Shown here one piece after another: positions 18,020-28,928 of a stretch of 64,000 bases of DNA. Both the position numbers and the translations under genes were made by a program. The notes below the pieces were generated by a model that had not been told where the DNA came from, made no database searches, and was given only the letters and a program-made list of their open reading frames with translations. The stretch lies in assembly GCA_031763025.1 (NCBI GenBank), contig JASSKH010000012.1, positions 3,658,001-3,722,000 of the forward strand, in the 5' to 3' direction. Each line of letters opens with the position of its first letter. Positions within the stretch are counted from its first letter, which is position 1. Source of the DNA: Macrocystis pyrifera. Taxonomy: Eukaryota; Sar; Phaeophyceae; Laminariales; Laminariaceae.

Positions 18020-18093
18020 ACGGGGAGGGGGGGGGGGGGGGGGGAGAGCCTGCTTGCTACCTGTGTGGCCCCGGATCTGAGTTACGACTACGT

Positions 18094-18144
<51 letters not shown>

Positions 18145-18180
18145 GGTGGGGCAGACATACAGTACAGAGAGAGAGGGATC

Positions 18181-18210
<30 letters not shown>
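18020..18210 (+). repeat. Poly(G) and (GA)n tracts
   Basis: Poly(G) at 18028-18042, (GA)n at 18100-18140 and a run of about 27 G at 18182-18208. Confidence 0.95.
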
Positions 18211-18211
<1 letters not shown>

Positions 18212-18769
18212 AAAGGGGCGGAGAGGAAAGAGGGCAAGCGGAAAAGAAGGGAAGAGGGGGCTGTAAGTACCGTTTGTTCATAAACAACCAACCTCCTTCG
18301 GGGGTCCTCTGACAGCGACCACGGCAACAGTAACTTTGGTGTCATCACCCTTTCACGTAATAGGAGCACAGCGTGATTATCAGCCGAGCAAATGCGGGGG
18401 TAGTAAGATCATCATGTCCCGTTCGCGCCGTACGATTCTTCGGATTGTAACTGGGACATTGATGTGTACTACTTACCCCCGAATTACGCAGTGGCCGGGT
18501 ACGGTATTTCTCGGCACCTTTTTTGGGTCGTCGCCCCCCCCCCCCCCCCCGGTTGAAGTCCATAGAGGGTTTAACATGAAGACCCAACGGCAGTTACACT
18601 CCTTGCGTTGAGAGGGGTAATAGCTTAAAAATGCAAGGAAGCAAAGTATCTTTTCGTTTTTTCTACGGTTTATAGTACTGCTGGGACAATCTCGTAAAAA
18701 GCAACAACAACCAATGGTTTTGCCGTCCAATCAAGCTTTCGTACAACGGCTTTGAGCTACTGTTGTGAG

Positions 18770-18920
18770 GTCCACTACTTGATGCTCTTCCAAGACGTTA
18801 ATCAGTTTTCACTTCTGAAAAACGCGATATACAGGAAGGACAACATACAGCGGGAATTATACAGTCGCAGCGCACCCGTCTTTCCAGGCGTTGGGGACCT
18901 GGGCCCGACGCTCGTGACCA
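18770..18920 (+). CDS. Putative exon of unknown function
   Basis: In phase 0 after TTGTGAG the frame reads VHYLMLFQDVNQFSLLKNAI, then YRKDNIQRELYSRSAPVFPG and VGDLGPTLVTT. This is a balanced, non-repetitive composition, unlike the surrounding repeats. Its phase fits the preceding 17206 end. The donor is uncertain (candidates near 18902-18920). No family is recognised. Confidence 0.4.
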
Positions 18921-19184
18921 CGTATGGGTATAGGCCATGGGATAGTTTTTTTTTTATTGCGCTGTAATAAGCACAAAACGAAAAAACTTGGAAAAAATAT
19001 CAGAGCAGATGTTTGGGCGAGGCTTACGTAGAAGAGCCCCTGAGGTCAGCAGGAGTCTCAGAAAATATCCCCATTCTGAGGGCAAATAGAAGGGTCCATT
19101 GGTTACCGTATAGTAACACGCAAGATAACACCCCTGTCGGACGATTATCAAAGCTGGGTTTCTCTCTCAACAACGGGGAGGTGT

Positions 19185-19245
19185 TAAGGTCTTAGTCCGT
19201 TGGGCTAAAGGTAAAAGGTTAACCAACCGCCTACCCAATCTAAGC
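19185..19245 (+). repeat. tRNA-related duplicated segment, copy 1
   Basis: taaggtcttagtccgttggg followed by ctaaaggtaaaaggttaacc is repeated almost exactly at 19456. Confidence 0.7.
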
Positions 19246-19391
19246 CTCATAACACTCTCCCCCCCTGGAACGGACCGCATGTACGGGTCGACGCGTGACG
19301 CCAACACGCGGTTCCAATTTCTGGGGATCCAGAAGTATTTTTTCAGATTCTTGACATGAGGAAATTCACTTTTCTTTAAAAAGCGATTTCA

Positions 19392-19502
19392 TGGTGGACG
19401 TGAGATTCGAACTCACGACCAACGACCCATGTTCTGCCGTCGTCGACATTTTTTAAGGTCTTAGTCCGTTGGGCTAAAGGTAAAAGGTTAACCAATCGCC
19501 TA
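19392..19502 (-). tRNA. tRNA-like pseudogene or tRNA-derived repeat
   Basis: On the minus strand, gtgagttcgaatctcac forms a perfect T arm followed by gtccacca, an acceptor-like 3' end with CCA. A tagcccaacggactaa block forms a D arm. The centre is expanded and no standard 7-base anticodon loop on a 5-bp stem is clear. The D-arm half alone is duplicated at 19185, arguing for a repeat and not a working gene. Confidence 0.4.
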
Positions 19503-19659
19503 CTGAGTACGATGAGCGATGCGTCTATGTACCCTTCTCGGCGAGAACTTTCCAAAGTCCACCGTTTTCGTTGTGTGTGCCCCCCATGCTTTGGAGAAGG
19601 CCGGCTCTGAAATTCGCCCCGGGGGGTGTGCTATCTTATCACCCAGTGCGATAGTGTTG

Positions 19660-19785
19660 TACGGTATTGTCTAGACGGCCCTTATATTTCCGCCCAGAGT
19701 AATACCACTCTGTCCCTAAATGTACTGTTTTTTTATTGAATATTAGTTAAGAAAACCGTTCTAATGTTTCCGGACAGGGCGGTAG
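19660..19785 (+). mobile_element. Family E-like MITE
   Basis: gcccttatatttccgcccag and ataccactctgtccctaaat on one side, ctaatgtttccggacagggc on the other. At least one imperfect inverted pair around an AT-rich centre. Confidence 0.5.
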
Positions 19786-19910
19786 GTACCGCGTCAAGAT
19801 AGCTAGAAGTAGCCTCCGACCCGCTCCCAATGAGGTACAGACGGTAACCGCACAAGCCGTTTTCCTCTCCTCACACATGCTTCGACGCCTGCCCACACCA
19901 TGCAACACAG

Positions 19911-20577
19911 GGGCCAGAAACGCCTTTGATGTGGGACGGAAGCGAGGCACCGACGGCAGCTGCAAGCCCTCTTCTCACGGGGGGGAACAAGCGGGCGAGA
20001 CCCGACGGCACGGGCGGTACCGACGGCGTCGACGCAAGCGGCCCGCAAGCCGCAGGGGAAGGAAAAGCGGGAGACCCATTGCTGTCGGGGAACCAGCAGA
20101 GGAGGTCGAGCACCGCGCGGGTAGAAGGAAAGTTCAGCCGCCAGCGCAGGCCGTCGTCTTTCCACGTCGTCCCCGGTGTTGCCCGCGGTTCCCTCGAACG
20201 GTCGGTGACCGCGGCGGCGGCAGCAGCGGCAGCGGCGGCCGCGGGGACAGAAACGGGGGCGGCAGGAGTGCTAGAAGCGCCTCCCCACCGGAAACCACAG
20301 GAAGAAGCCGGCGCGCGAAGCAGACGGTGGCCAGAGGGGCAGGACGGGTTGGTCGAAAAAGCTCGAAAAGAAAGCGGGCACGGCGGAAACCCTTCGGAGA
20401 AGGGAGAATTGCCGGGCAATGGGTTGGGCAACGGGGGCAGGAGAGGGTACGGGGGGGGCGACGAAAATAGCGAGAGCACCCTAGGGGTTACGCCGAAGGA
20501 CAAGGCGAACGCCGGAAAGGACGAAGACGAGTTCCGAAGAACGGTGACGGGTAGCAGTAGTGACGGTAGCAGCAGGG

Positions 20578-20613
<36 letters not shown>

Positions 20614-21068
20614 GTGACGGCCGAACGAGCGAGGGGAACAGCTCCGACGCCGGGACTCGCGCGGAGGCAACAGACGGCGACGTTGGTGTTAGCGGCAGTG
20701 GCGGTGATAGCGCGTGGAATGATGAGGGGGACGAGGAAACTGTCGCCGCAGACGTGGCGGCGGTGGCGGGGGGTACAGCGTGGACGATAAAAAATCGGCG
20801 CACAAGTACCCCTAGTAGTAATAACAATGATAGCAGCTGGGACGACGGACGGGGAGGAAGAGGCACGCCTGACAGTCAGGGCGGTAGCGGCGGCGGTGGC
20901 GGCGACAGCAGCGGTGACGGCAGTTTTGTGGTCGATGAAGAGACTTCTTTGACTGCGGGACTGGAGGAGCCAAAGAAGACGAGGGTGGCTGCCTTGCAAG
21001 CACTGTTCTCTGAGAGCCAGTCGGATAGTGACCCGGAGTTGGTCAAAAACGGCAGGAGAGAAAGTTGA
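19911..21068 (+). CDS. Terminal exon: low-complexity acidic/Ser/Gly/Ala-rich protein tail
   Basis: A single open frame of 385 codons follows a CAACACAG acceptor in phase 0, ending in TGA. Upstream of the first ATG it reads GPETPL, so it is more likely an internal-start exon than a separate gene. It contains two poly-Ala runs (about residues 96-107 and 221-232), the second encoded by a (CAG/GCA)n array, and many Gly/Ser/Asp stretches. The end is less biased and conserved-looking: KKTRVAALQALFSESQSD, then SDPELVKNGRRES. It may be the C-terminal exon of the upstream cyclase transcript (all intervening phases can be met), or of another gene starting between 13 and 19.9 kb. No catalytic domain is recognised. 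Confidence 0.6.
20560..20612 (+). repeat. Coding (CAG)n repeat
   Basis: agcagcagggaagcagcagc and on: about 12 trinucleotide units read as Ala in the terminal exon frame. Confidence 0.9.
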
Positions 21069-21620
21069 AGGGGGGGGGTGGGCGCCTGACTCGGTTGGAC
21101 GGCCGGCTAAATAATGTTTTGCGATGATCGAGTCTACTCTATAGCTACGATAGGTGCCACCTGTCCTGAAGACGAGGACAGCAGTGAATTTTGGAGACCG
21201 GCAGCGCTCGGCAGCGAAAACTGTGCGCTCTCATTTTAGAATAAATGCGGCTGACGCTCTTTATCAAGGCCGAATCGAATAAAGTTTGTTTCAAGAAGAC
21301 TGGGCGACTCAACATCCGAAAGCAGATGCGCGCGCGTCTTTTGTTCCTGGTCGCGTTGACTGATTGGACGGTCACTTCGCGCGGGGAGAGGTGTCAGGAG
21401 GAGTTAGAACGCGCGTTTTACGTATAGTACCGAGACACAACTTTGCTTATACACAGGTAGCAAATTTGGAGTGGTTGGTGACATCCCAGCAGGTATCCAT
21501 GTCGCATGCATGCCTGCACAGCAGTCGAGGATATCCTAGGGTGGCCCAGACGCCATAGGCCCGCGCACCAACTCGGAAAAAAATATGACGTAGTACCGTC
21601 TGCTGTGAAATAAAAGCGAT
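21069..21620. other. No feature recognised downstream of the terminal exon
   Basis: Begins with a G-rich run just after the TGA. An aataaa occurs at about 21240 (agaataaatgcgg) and again near 21610, and could serve as a polyadenylation signal. Protists often lack this signal, so it is only noted. Confidence 0.35.
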
Positions 21621-21789
21621 TCCCCTCGATGAAATACCATCACCACCACCACCCTTATCGAGTTCTTACATCGTCACTTATAGACGTTCTGATCACGCTT
21701 TCGCATCAGAGCAGCATAGCAAAGCAGCCCGGAAAGCCGAGACACCCCGCAGCCTCACGGCGATGTGATGACGCACGGAGAGAAAAAAC

Positions 21790-21945
21790 AAATTGGACAC
21801 CGTTCTCGAGGCTCAAACGCATCGCAACAGATAAGAACGAAATCGCAACGGACAAAACCGTATCGTAACAGACAAAAACTCGTCGCAACCAACATAATCG
21901 CGTCGCAACGAACAAAAAGCTACGAGCACAATCACACCCACCCGT
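21790..21945 (+). repeat. CGCAACRGACAAAAA minisatellite
   Basis: About seven units of roughly 20 bp (gtcgcaacgaacaaaaa-type). Confidence 0.8.
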
Positions 21946-22391
21946 CAATACCTGCGATTGATTTTGTATCATGAACAAGTACCACTCTCGTCAGCAACAA
22001 GTGCACGAGAAAGTCTTGAAAGGTACAACGCCCAGAGAAACGTTCGGCACAACCACAATGTACATGACAATTTAATAACTGGTAGTAGGCACCCTATAGG
22101 ATGAACTCATTAGATGTGTTGATGCGGACAATTTCCCCATGGTCTTCTTTACTCTGGATGATCGCCCTTTGGAAACCCGAACCTGATTCTCGGATTGGAC
22201 ACCATGTTACTAAATATGTCTTCGCGCGCATCACGAATAATATCGACGCCGCCCTCGCCGTGTGGACATGCCACGGACATGATCACGGTAGTGAATGGTT
22301 GGGAATACAAACGGGGGAAGGGTGGGGGGAGTCTGCGACTTCCTCCCTCCAGATTGAAGAGAAAAGAAACAGCAGCAAGCAGTACCTGGTA

Positions 22392-22497
22392 TAACGGGGG
22401 ACCACAGTAAATAGGACCTAAGGTACACACAAAAAGATACATATTTACCTATTTTTTACTAACAATAATTGGTCCTATTTACGATGGTCCCCCGTAA
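22392..22497 (+). mobile_element. MITE family A, subfamily GACC (22392)
   Basis: The left flank is TACCTGGTA directly abutting taacgggggaccacagtaaa. The right end is ggtcccccgtaa. Confidence 0.85.
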
Positions 22498-22554
22498 TAC
22501 TAGATAGTCTCGATGCCAAACAAGGTCGGCAGTTAATTCGTCATGTTTTTTAAA

Positions 22555-22656
22555 CCTTTCAGGACCGCTGCGGTCCCGTTTTGGGGACAAACTACCTAGA
22601 ATTTGAGCGGCTTTTGTCCCCAAAACGAGATTGCAGCAGCCCTGTAAGAGTTGAAT
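22555..22656 (+). mobile_element. MITE family D copy (22555)
   Basis: tttcaggaccgctgcggtcc on the left, tgtccccaaaacgagattgc on the right. Confidence 0.8.
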
Positions 22657-22744
22657 GCAACCTTGGCGGAGGTCTGAAGGGGAAAAAATGGCCATCACTG
22701 CTCTAGCACGAGTACAGCACGCCTGTTACCATAGAGGTAGATAA

Positions 22745-22910
22745 CACTCTTAGGGCCCATCTAAACGGGGACTCTCGGCTCTTTCAATTTGACTTGATTT
22801 TTTTTTTTTTTTTCTAATTCAATTTAAGGGCCCATCTTATCGAGGACTTTCGGTTCTTTCAATTTGACTATTAATAGATTTTTTTTTTTTCTAACTTAAT
22901 TTACATCTGA
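22745..22910 (+). repeat. Tandem duplication, about 80 bp unit
   Basis: agggcccatctaaacgggga ... tttcaatttgact and agggcccatcttatcgagga ... tttcaatttgact, each followed by a T run and ctaa(t/c)tcaattta. Confidence 0.85.
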
Positions 22911-23043
22911 TTGAACGAAATTCAGTGTTCCCCGTTAAGACGGACCCTTAGGCCAAACAAACAATATAATACCGAAAAGAAGAACGTCTATTATAGCTCG
23001 CACAGGGGTGCAAGCGATCGTTTTTCCCGACAACAACGAACGT

Positions 23044-23156
23044 TAACCCTTTCAGGGCAAACTGCTTATGCGCAGTCCCGTTTGGAGGGGACAAACTGCT
23101 TGGAATTTGACTGATTTGTCCCGAAAATGGGACTGCAGTTTGCCCTAAGAGAGTCA
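23044..23156 (+). mobile_element. MITE family D copy (23044)
   Basis: aaccctttcagggcaaactg, gggacaaactgcttggaatt and gggactgcagtttgccctaa define an inverted repeat of about 113 bp with modified ends. Confidence 0.75.
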
Positions 23157-23370
23157 AGAGGCGTGCTGAAAAAACTCGAACACTCACCATGTTTCCGTAA
23201 AGGCTGCTGCAGACCATAGGCCCTTTTTTTTGCGAATAACACCCTACTTCCTCGTTCGGTGTTTTGGCAACGACCCCTTCCCGTTCTTCTGGAAGAATCG
23301 ACCGCTGAGAAAACGGTTGCACCCCTGCGCGACGCTCAACGCTCTTCTTTACGAAAAGTTGCTATGAATA

Positions 23371-23475
23371 TTACGGAGGACCATAGTAAATAACACCTGC
23401 GGTGCACACAAAAACCTATATATTTCCCTATTTTTACTAACAAAATTTGGTCCCATTTACTATGGCCCTCCGTAA
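23371..23475 (+). mobile_element. MITE family A, subfamily GACC, 105 bp (23371)
   Basis: ttacggaggaccatagtaaa / tactatggccctccgtaa, with matching compensatory changes in both ends. Confidence 0.9.
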
Positions 23476-23639
23476 TAGTAGTCGCGGAATGATCGGTCGC
23501 CGGTGTCCGATCTACACCGGACGTGCGTGCTACGATGACCGGGGTGGCCCTTCTTGGCCAAACCGTTTCTGGCTGATAGGGCTTCCCGACAGAACAACTA
23601 TTAATACCCAACCGTCACTGGGATTATCGTTTGTCAATA

Positions 23640-23744
23640 TTACGGGGGTCCACAGTTAACAGGACCAAATATTGTTAGTAAAAAGAGGTAAATATATAGG
23701 TTTTTATGTATACCATAGGTCCTATTAACTATGGACCCCCGTAA
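23640..23744 (+). mobile_element. MITE family A, subfamily GTCC, 105 bp (23640)
   Basis: Separated by only about 18 bp from the next copy, which is of the other subfamily. Confidence 0.9.
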
Positions 23745-23762
23745 TAGTTTGTTTTTATCCTA

Positions 23763-23867
23763 TTACGGGGGACTATAGTAAAGGGGGCCAAATTTTGTTA
23801 GTAAATATAGGTAAATATGTAGGCTTTTGTGTGTACCGTAGGTGCTATTTACTATGGCCCTCCGTAA
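23763..23867 (+). mobile_element. MITE family A, subfamily GACC, 105 bp (23763)
   Basis: ttacgggggactatagtaaa / ttactatggccctccgtaa, TA-flanked. Confidence 0.88.
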
Positions 23868-23942
23868 CAACAATTTTCGATACTTTTACAGGCCTATATA
23901 CGTAACGTAGGCGATGGGATTGCGTGCTCATCGACTTAATCA

Positions 23943-24058
23943 AAACCCGTTTAGGCCTTAAGAACCGCACTCCTGATGTGGGGGCAAAGCAGTTGGAACT
24001 ACAGTAGATAAATATTTAGGTGTACAGTGCGTAGAGTGCAGTACACTAAAAGGGTTAA
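23943..24058 (+). mobile_element. Decayed family D-like element
   Basis: cccgtttaggccttaagaac, gggggcaaagcagttggaac and cagtacactaaaagggtta keep the family order but not the palindrome. Confidence 0.4.
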
Positions 24059-24344
24059 TCGAACGTGCCATTTGTCTTGGGAAAAGTGGGAACCGATGAT
24101 GATCTACCGTCTGAGGTGTACACTACTACGTACTCGTACGCGACTGGTAAGACGAAAAAAAATATCATATTTTCGGTGGCGGTTTTCGCGTGTTTGGCCA
24201 CAACAGGGATGAGCTCTCTTTTTCTCCCTTGCTTCTCTCTTCCCCGATTTATCGGACGTTTTCCCTCTCTGCTTCTCGCCCTCGCCCCCCCACTTCGTTC
24301 CTTTATTTGGAGCAGCTTTTCTATCCAACAACCTTTCACCCATT

Positions 24345-24670
24345 GGGCACATCACGATCCAAATCATCTAAATCATCGCGATCCAGATCCTCTAGATCAT
24401 CACGATCCAGATCTTCTAGACTAATACGATCCAGATCCTCTAGATTATCACGATCCAGATCCTTTGGATCATCACAATCTAGATCTTCTAGATCATCACG
24501 ATCCAGATCCTTTGGATCACAACAATCTGGATCTTCTAGATCGTCACGATCCAGATCCTTTAGACCATCACAATCTAGATCCTCTAGATCATCACGATCC
24601 AGATCCTTTGGATCATCACAATCTAGATTCTCTAGATCATCACGATCTACATCATCTAGATTCCGCAATA
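24345..24670 (+). repeat. 24-bp GATC/TAGA satellite
   Basis: About 13 units of tctagatcatcacgatccag with flanking gatcct. It yields SSRSRSSRSS and DRDDLEDLD artefact frames. Family G sequence follows at 24690-24860. Confidence 0.95.
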
Positions 24671-24689
24671 CTTACCGCAACGAGATGTT

Positions 24690-24870
24690 GTGCAAAAGAG
24701 TCGTATCATACAGATCCCATCCGGCACAACACACGCGCGAGATCCGTGCCATGCAGATCCCACTCGGCGAGCATATGATTTAGATCGTGCACCTAAAACA
24801 ACTCAGGGATCAAACCGCCGCGAAAGATCTACATTAGATCACGAAAAGCTGATCTGTCCTACCAGAAATC
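24690..24870 (-). repeat. GATC-rich dispersed repeat (family G), reverse
   Basis: cagatcccatccggcacaac and gtgccatgcagatcccactc resemble the inverse of the family G phrase with a gggtgggac motif. Confidence 0.45.
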
Positions 24871-25504
24871 TAACAAATTTTCCTCCCCTCCTCCGCCGCG
24901 TGTAGCCCGACGTGTTAACGTCGGCGCTACGTACACAAGGGACTCATCTCCTCGGAATTCAACCAAATTGCTATTTAACAGTTATTATTACCGAAACGTC
25001 GCGTGGGTACAAGGACAAGAAGCGATTGGGGCCAAAGACGATTTCATCGAGAAGCACCGCCGATTTTCCGTGGTTCTTTCAGTTCACTGATCTCCCACGC
25101 CAAAGTATGCCAAAAAGAGCCCGCGACTTCATCCAAACACCTCCACTCTTCCGTGGCCAATGTTTGTTTCCACTCCGCCAAACCTCCCATCAAAAATGCT
25201 CAATGACCGTCGGTTTGACCTCTTGACTGACCGCTCTCTACACCCAAACCAGTACAATAAGGCCAGTCTTGACTCGTCATAAATGACCGGTACCCTTCGC
25301 AGCGCCCTTGCCTCGCACCTCCTTGTACTCCCAAACCGTGTTACAATCACACCACACCCGAGAGTTTAGAATGCGCACAGCGAATCGAAACAGATCATTG
25401 GATCATCAGATCGACAAGCTGACATGACGGTAACCACGCAAGGCGCGCGCGGGGGAAAAGTACGTAATACCCCCCAACCCCGCCCCCCACACCCCCTAGA
25501 AAGG

Positions 25505-25860
25505 CAAAAAAACAGGGGATAAACGAACTATCATCTCGGTCAATGCTCTTGGTGCGTTTTCGAAAAAAAAAAAACAGGGGACAAAGCAGCTGTCATCTCG
25601 GTTTTTTGCTCTTGGCGCGTTTTCCCAAAAGCAACAAAACAGGGGACAGACAATTTTCAATTCCCGGTTTATGCTCTTGGCACATTTTCGTTTCGTCACA
25701 CGAGGGGAGAGCGATTTGGATGCGAAAAAAAAAAAAAACCCGACAAGCGAATTATCATTCCGGTTTATGCCCTTGGTGCACAAAAAACCAGGGGAAACAT
25801 TAATTATCCTCCCGGTTTTCACGGTCTTGGTGCGTTTTCGCTCATTGCACGAGGGGAGCG
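25505..25860 (+). repeat. Minisatellite, about 70-80 bp unit
   Basis: Five units with acaggggacaaa, tcatctcggttt, tgctcttggtgcgttttcg and, twice, cacgaggggag plus gcgatttggatgcg or gcgcgaatcgcatgc. Confidence 0.85.
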
Positions 25861-26009
25861 CGAATCGCATGCCATCTAAAAAAACGGAGCTGCAAGAACC
25901 AAGTGACAGGCCTTCCGCAGAACCCGAAAAAAACGAACGATTCAAAATAAAAAACAACACGAGAACAAAAAAACTGCCAGTCTGGCCCGTCTTGATCGCC
26001 ACCCCTACC

Positions 26010-26010
26010 C

Positions 26011-26044
<34 letters not shown>

Positions 26045-26075
26045 AGGCAAGCAACAAATGAGTACGCCCCCCTCC
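26010..26075 (+). mobile_element. Poly(C) tract and LINE family C tail fragment
   Basis: About 34 C at 26011-26044, then aggcaagcaacaaatgagta and another C-rich run: only the last bases of a family C 3' end. Confidence 0.6.
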
Positions 26076-26214
26076 CCCCTCCGTGCTCAAAGAAAGAAAC
26101 AACAACTACCAAGCACAACTAACATCCACCAACACCAGACGTTTCTTATATGCTGGCTGGCTATGCATACCTTCAACGGAAATGTGCACATATCATGCAC
26201 AGATCACCATCGAC

Positions 26215-26420
26215 AGGTAGATCATGCACAGATCCTAAACCTTTCGTTATGAGGACCTGCGTAGAACAGATCCAACCGAGAATGGCATGCCCTAGACCAT
26301 ACCGATGACACGGTTCCCACCCGGCAATACGATCTAAAAACACGCAGATAATACGACTCAGGGAACTGTCCGCCCTGAAACATCTAGGTCACCACCTAGA
26401 TCATGAAGGGGGGGGGGGGG
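26215..26420 (-). repeat. GATC-rich dispersed repeat (family G), reverse
   Basis: gtagaacagatccaaccgag and cccacccggcaatacgatct are the inverse of the phrases at 13.05 and 46.6 kb. It ends at a poly(G) run at 26408-26421. Confidence 0.6.
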
Positions 26421-26574
26421 GTCTGATGTGTCCGCATGTGTGGAATCGTTACATAAAACGTATTGCCGCGGGTTGGCCATGCATGCGACTTTTTACACTC
26501 GCAAGGGAAAAAAAAAAAAGGCTTTTTATTGTGGGGGGGGGGGGAGGAAGAATACAACTTCGCGGGGGGAAAAA

Positions 26575-26733
26575 ACGCCCCGAAGGGAGGACGACAACGC
26601 CTTCAAGAGGGGACGACAACGTCTCCAAGAGGGGACAACAACGCCCCCAAGAGGGGACGACAATGCCCGCAAGGAAGACCAAAAATCCTCCAAAAGGGGA
26701 AAAAAACGCCTCGACCGAAAACATCGTCTCCTA

Positions 26734-26735
<2 letters not shown>
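26575..26735 (+). repeat. GAGGGGACGACAACG minisatellite
   Basis: Six or so units of 27 bp (aagaggggacgacaacg plus cgcc). A 31-G run follows at 26736-26766. Confidence 0.9.
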
Positions 26736-26766
<31 letters not shown>

Positions 26767-26964
26767 CTCCCAAAGGCCATATTATACCGCACCAGCGTCA
26801 TCATCTCAACCGCTCCTGCCCTTTCCCCTCCTCGTCGCTGGAATATTCAACGTGCTGGTCGTAGTAGCCATCGAAAGTGTCTCTCGAATTTGTGGTGGAG
26901 GTGACCTGCGGTTCACACAAGAATATATCAAACCAAAACCCCACCGCATCACCAACAGCGAGGT

Positions 26965-27004
<40 letters not shown>
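26965..27004 (+). repeat. Poly(G), about 39 bases
   Basis: Uninterrupted G run. Confidence 0.98.
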
Positions 27005-27059
27005 CGAGAAACACAGTAAAATCAGGCAAGCACAGCGGGAAAAAAAAAAACCCGTCAAC

Positions 27060-27215
27060 TACTGTAAAACCAAGTCATTTTTGGCCCGCACACGGAAACA
27101 CAAGTCATTTCCGACCCCCCCCCGCACAAAAACCACGTCAATTTCGATCCCCACACAAAAACAACAAGTCCATTTCAATCTCGAAAACAAAAACCAAGCG
27201 AATTTCGACAGTGTT
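27060..27215 (+). repeat. Minisatellite with CAAGTCATTTC units
   Basis: About four units of 35-40 bp (aagtcatttttggcccgcac, cgtcaatttcgatccccaca, agtccatttcaatctcg). Confidence 0.75.
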
Positions 27216-27371
27216 TGACTTGGCGCAATGCGCTGGCGAAAGGCATACCGGTAGAAAAACAAACACACATACCTGGTACGGTACGCAGGGGCTCCTCTAC
27301 AGTGCCGGATGGCCGCTGCATAGTACGTGCGGAATCGCTTGGCACCAATGGGATTCACCAGTAGTGTGGTA

Positions 27372-27479
27372 TTACGGTAAGGGACCATAGTAAATGGGAC
27401 CAAATATTGTAGGTAAAAATAGGTAATTATATAGGTTTTTGTGTGTACCGTAGGTCCTATTTACTATGGTGCCCCATAA
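27372..27479 (+). mobile_element. MITE family A, subfamily GACC (27372)
   Basis: ttacggtaagggaccatagt on the left, tatggtgccccataa on the right, 108 bp with end changes. Confidence 0.85.
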
Positions 27480-27682
27480 TAGTATGCTGAGTAGTTAGTG
27501 CCGGTTGCCGCTGCGTCTAGTGTCGGCCCTATAGCCTAGCCTAGAGGGAGCAATACTGCTGTATACACCCTTCTATGCTCGGAGATTCTCGGTAAGGACG
27601 GTGCGGATCTACAGCTTCACTCAGGCAAAAAAAAAAAAAAGGTAAGGTACCGCTGTGTGTGTTGTCTTCACACTAAATCGTC

Positions 27683-27800
27683 CTTTCTACCCACAGCTTC
27701 ATCAGCACACCCAGCGTCCGTCCTGATTCCTTGTCCAGCAGAGAGATAGTGCACTCAAGTCTGCGCTCACAGACCGCGAGACAGAGGAACACCCCAAAAA
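27683..27800 (-). other. Possible exon fragment with an inverted decayed partner
   Basis: On the minus strand, CGCAG is followed by a frame giving [19 protein letters not shown], preceded by a hydrophobic FAIIFVVFGVFLCLAV. A partial copy (ggataaggaatcaggacgga, cactgggg) lies on the plus strand at 29974-30030 with the frame broken. It may be a remnant of a membrane-protein exon. No family is recognised. Confidence 0.3.
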
Positions 27801-28223
27801 CAACGAAAATAATCGCAAAATTCATGGGCCAAGCAGAGTGAAACGCCAGCGTACCGGTCACGAGAACACAACAAAAAAAAAAAAAGACAAAAAAAAAAAA
27901 AGACAAAAGAAACACTCGGACCTTTTAAACATCCTTACTCAATACCAGGTACAAACTTTCCCTATATGCTTACGGACAGAGTCGTTTCCCCCCCCCGGCA
28001 CGTGTCAGGCGGCCGACAAAAAACCTACCAGATATAGTAGTAGAAGCGCGCTCCGCATGTACCCGAAACCTCTCTCGGGACGACTTCAGAAGGGGGCAAG
28101 ACGGACGATAGTTTTCATGTTTCATTTATTTTTTTTTTTCAATTGTTTTCTTTTTCCTCTCCCCGTTCCATTTTATTATCTTCGCCCTTGTTGTATCTCT
28201 CCCCCTCCCTCCCACGCACACTA

Positions 28224-28323
28224 CTACGGGGGTCCATAGTTAACAGGACCTATGGTATACACAAAAACCTATATATTTCCCTTATCCTTACCAACAATAT
28301 TTGGTCCCGTTAACTATGGACCC
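28224..28323 (+). mobile_element. MITE family A, subfamily GTCC, right end lost (28224)
   Basis: Left tacgggggtccatagttaac is intact. The right arm ends at aactatgga and is continued by cccacgcacacta, the same 13 bp that precede the element's left end. Confidence 0.85.
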
Positions 28324-28510
28324 ACGCACACTAGTCCAAACTCAGATCAGATCCGGGGTCACATACGTGGTAGCAGGTTCTCTCCTCCCCCCTCACCACT
28401 ACGCTTTGTGCGTTCGTTTTTATCGCGAAAAGAATAACTCAGTCATCTCTGCCCCCGTCGACTCACGTCTGCAGAAAGTGACGACTACCAGCAAAACGGC
28501 AAACTGCGTG

Positions 28511-28515
28511 ATTTT

Positions 28516-28554
<39 letters not shown>

Positions 28555-28608
28555 ACTTATTATCATGCATGGCCGTAGTCGTATGACCGTAGACCCTCGT
28601 CGGGGGGG
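28511..28608 (-). mobile_element. SINE-like family B 3' end, reverse, with long poly(G) (28511)
   Basis: About 35 G, then tacttattatcatgcatggc and cgtagtcgtatgaccgtaga. It is cut short by a second G run. Confidence 0.75.
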
Positions 28609-28928
28609 GGGGGTGATGCCAGTCGGTGTCCGAGTTACAATGGTTGATGCAAGGAGTCGTGAGTCACACGGGGACGGGCGCAACATGACCCCCACCCGGT
28701 ACTGCTGCGCGCTCCCGCTGCTCCTCCTACACGGTTGGTAACACCAAAATTACCAACCATTGTTTGGGTCGTCACCTTCAACACCCAAAGGGATCATGGT
28801 TGATAGCGCCAAAAGTCGTCGTCGTTGGGTGGCTACATAACATGGTTGATAGCGCAAAGGGGGTCAAAACCCCGCGCGCCCCCCTCCGCCTGCACCGCAT
28901 CCACAGGAAAAGCCTATACTCCACTCAC

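Noticed and set aside
27673-27915. 80-codon minus-strand membrane protein
   Set aside because: Part of the hydrophobicity comes from T-rich runs; only the C-terminal third has a partner copy, so it is listed as a possible exon fragment.
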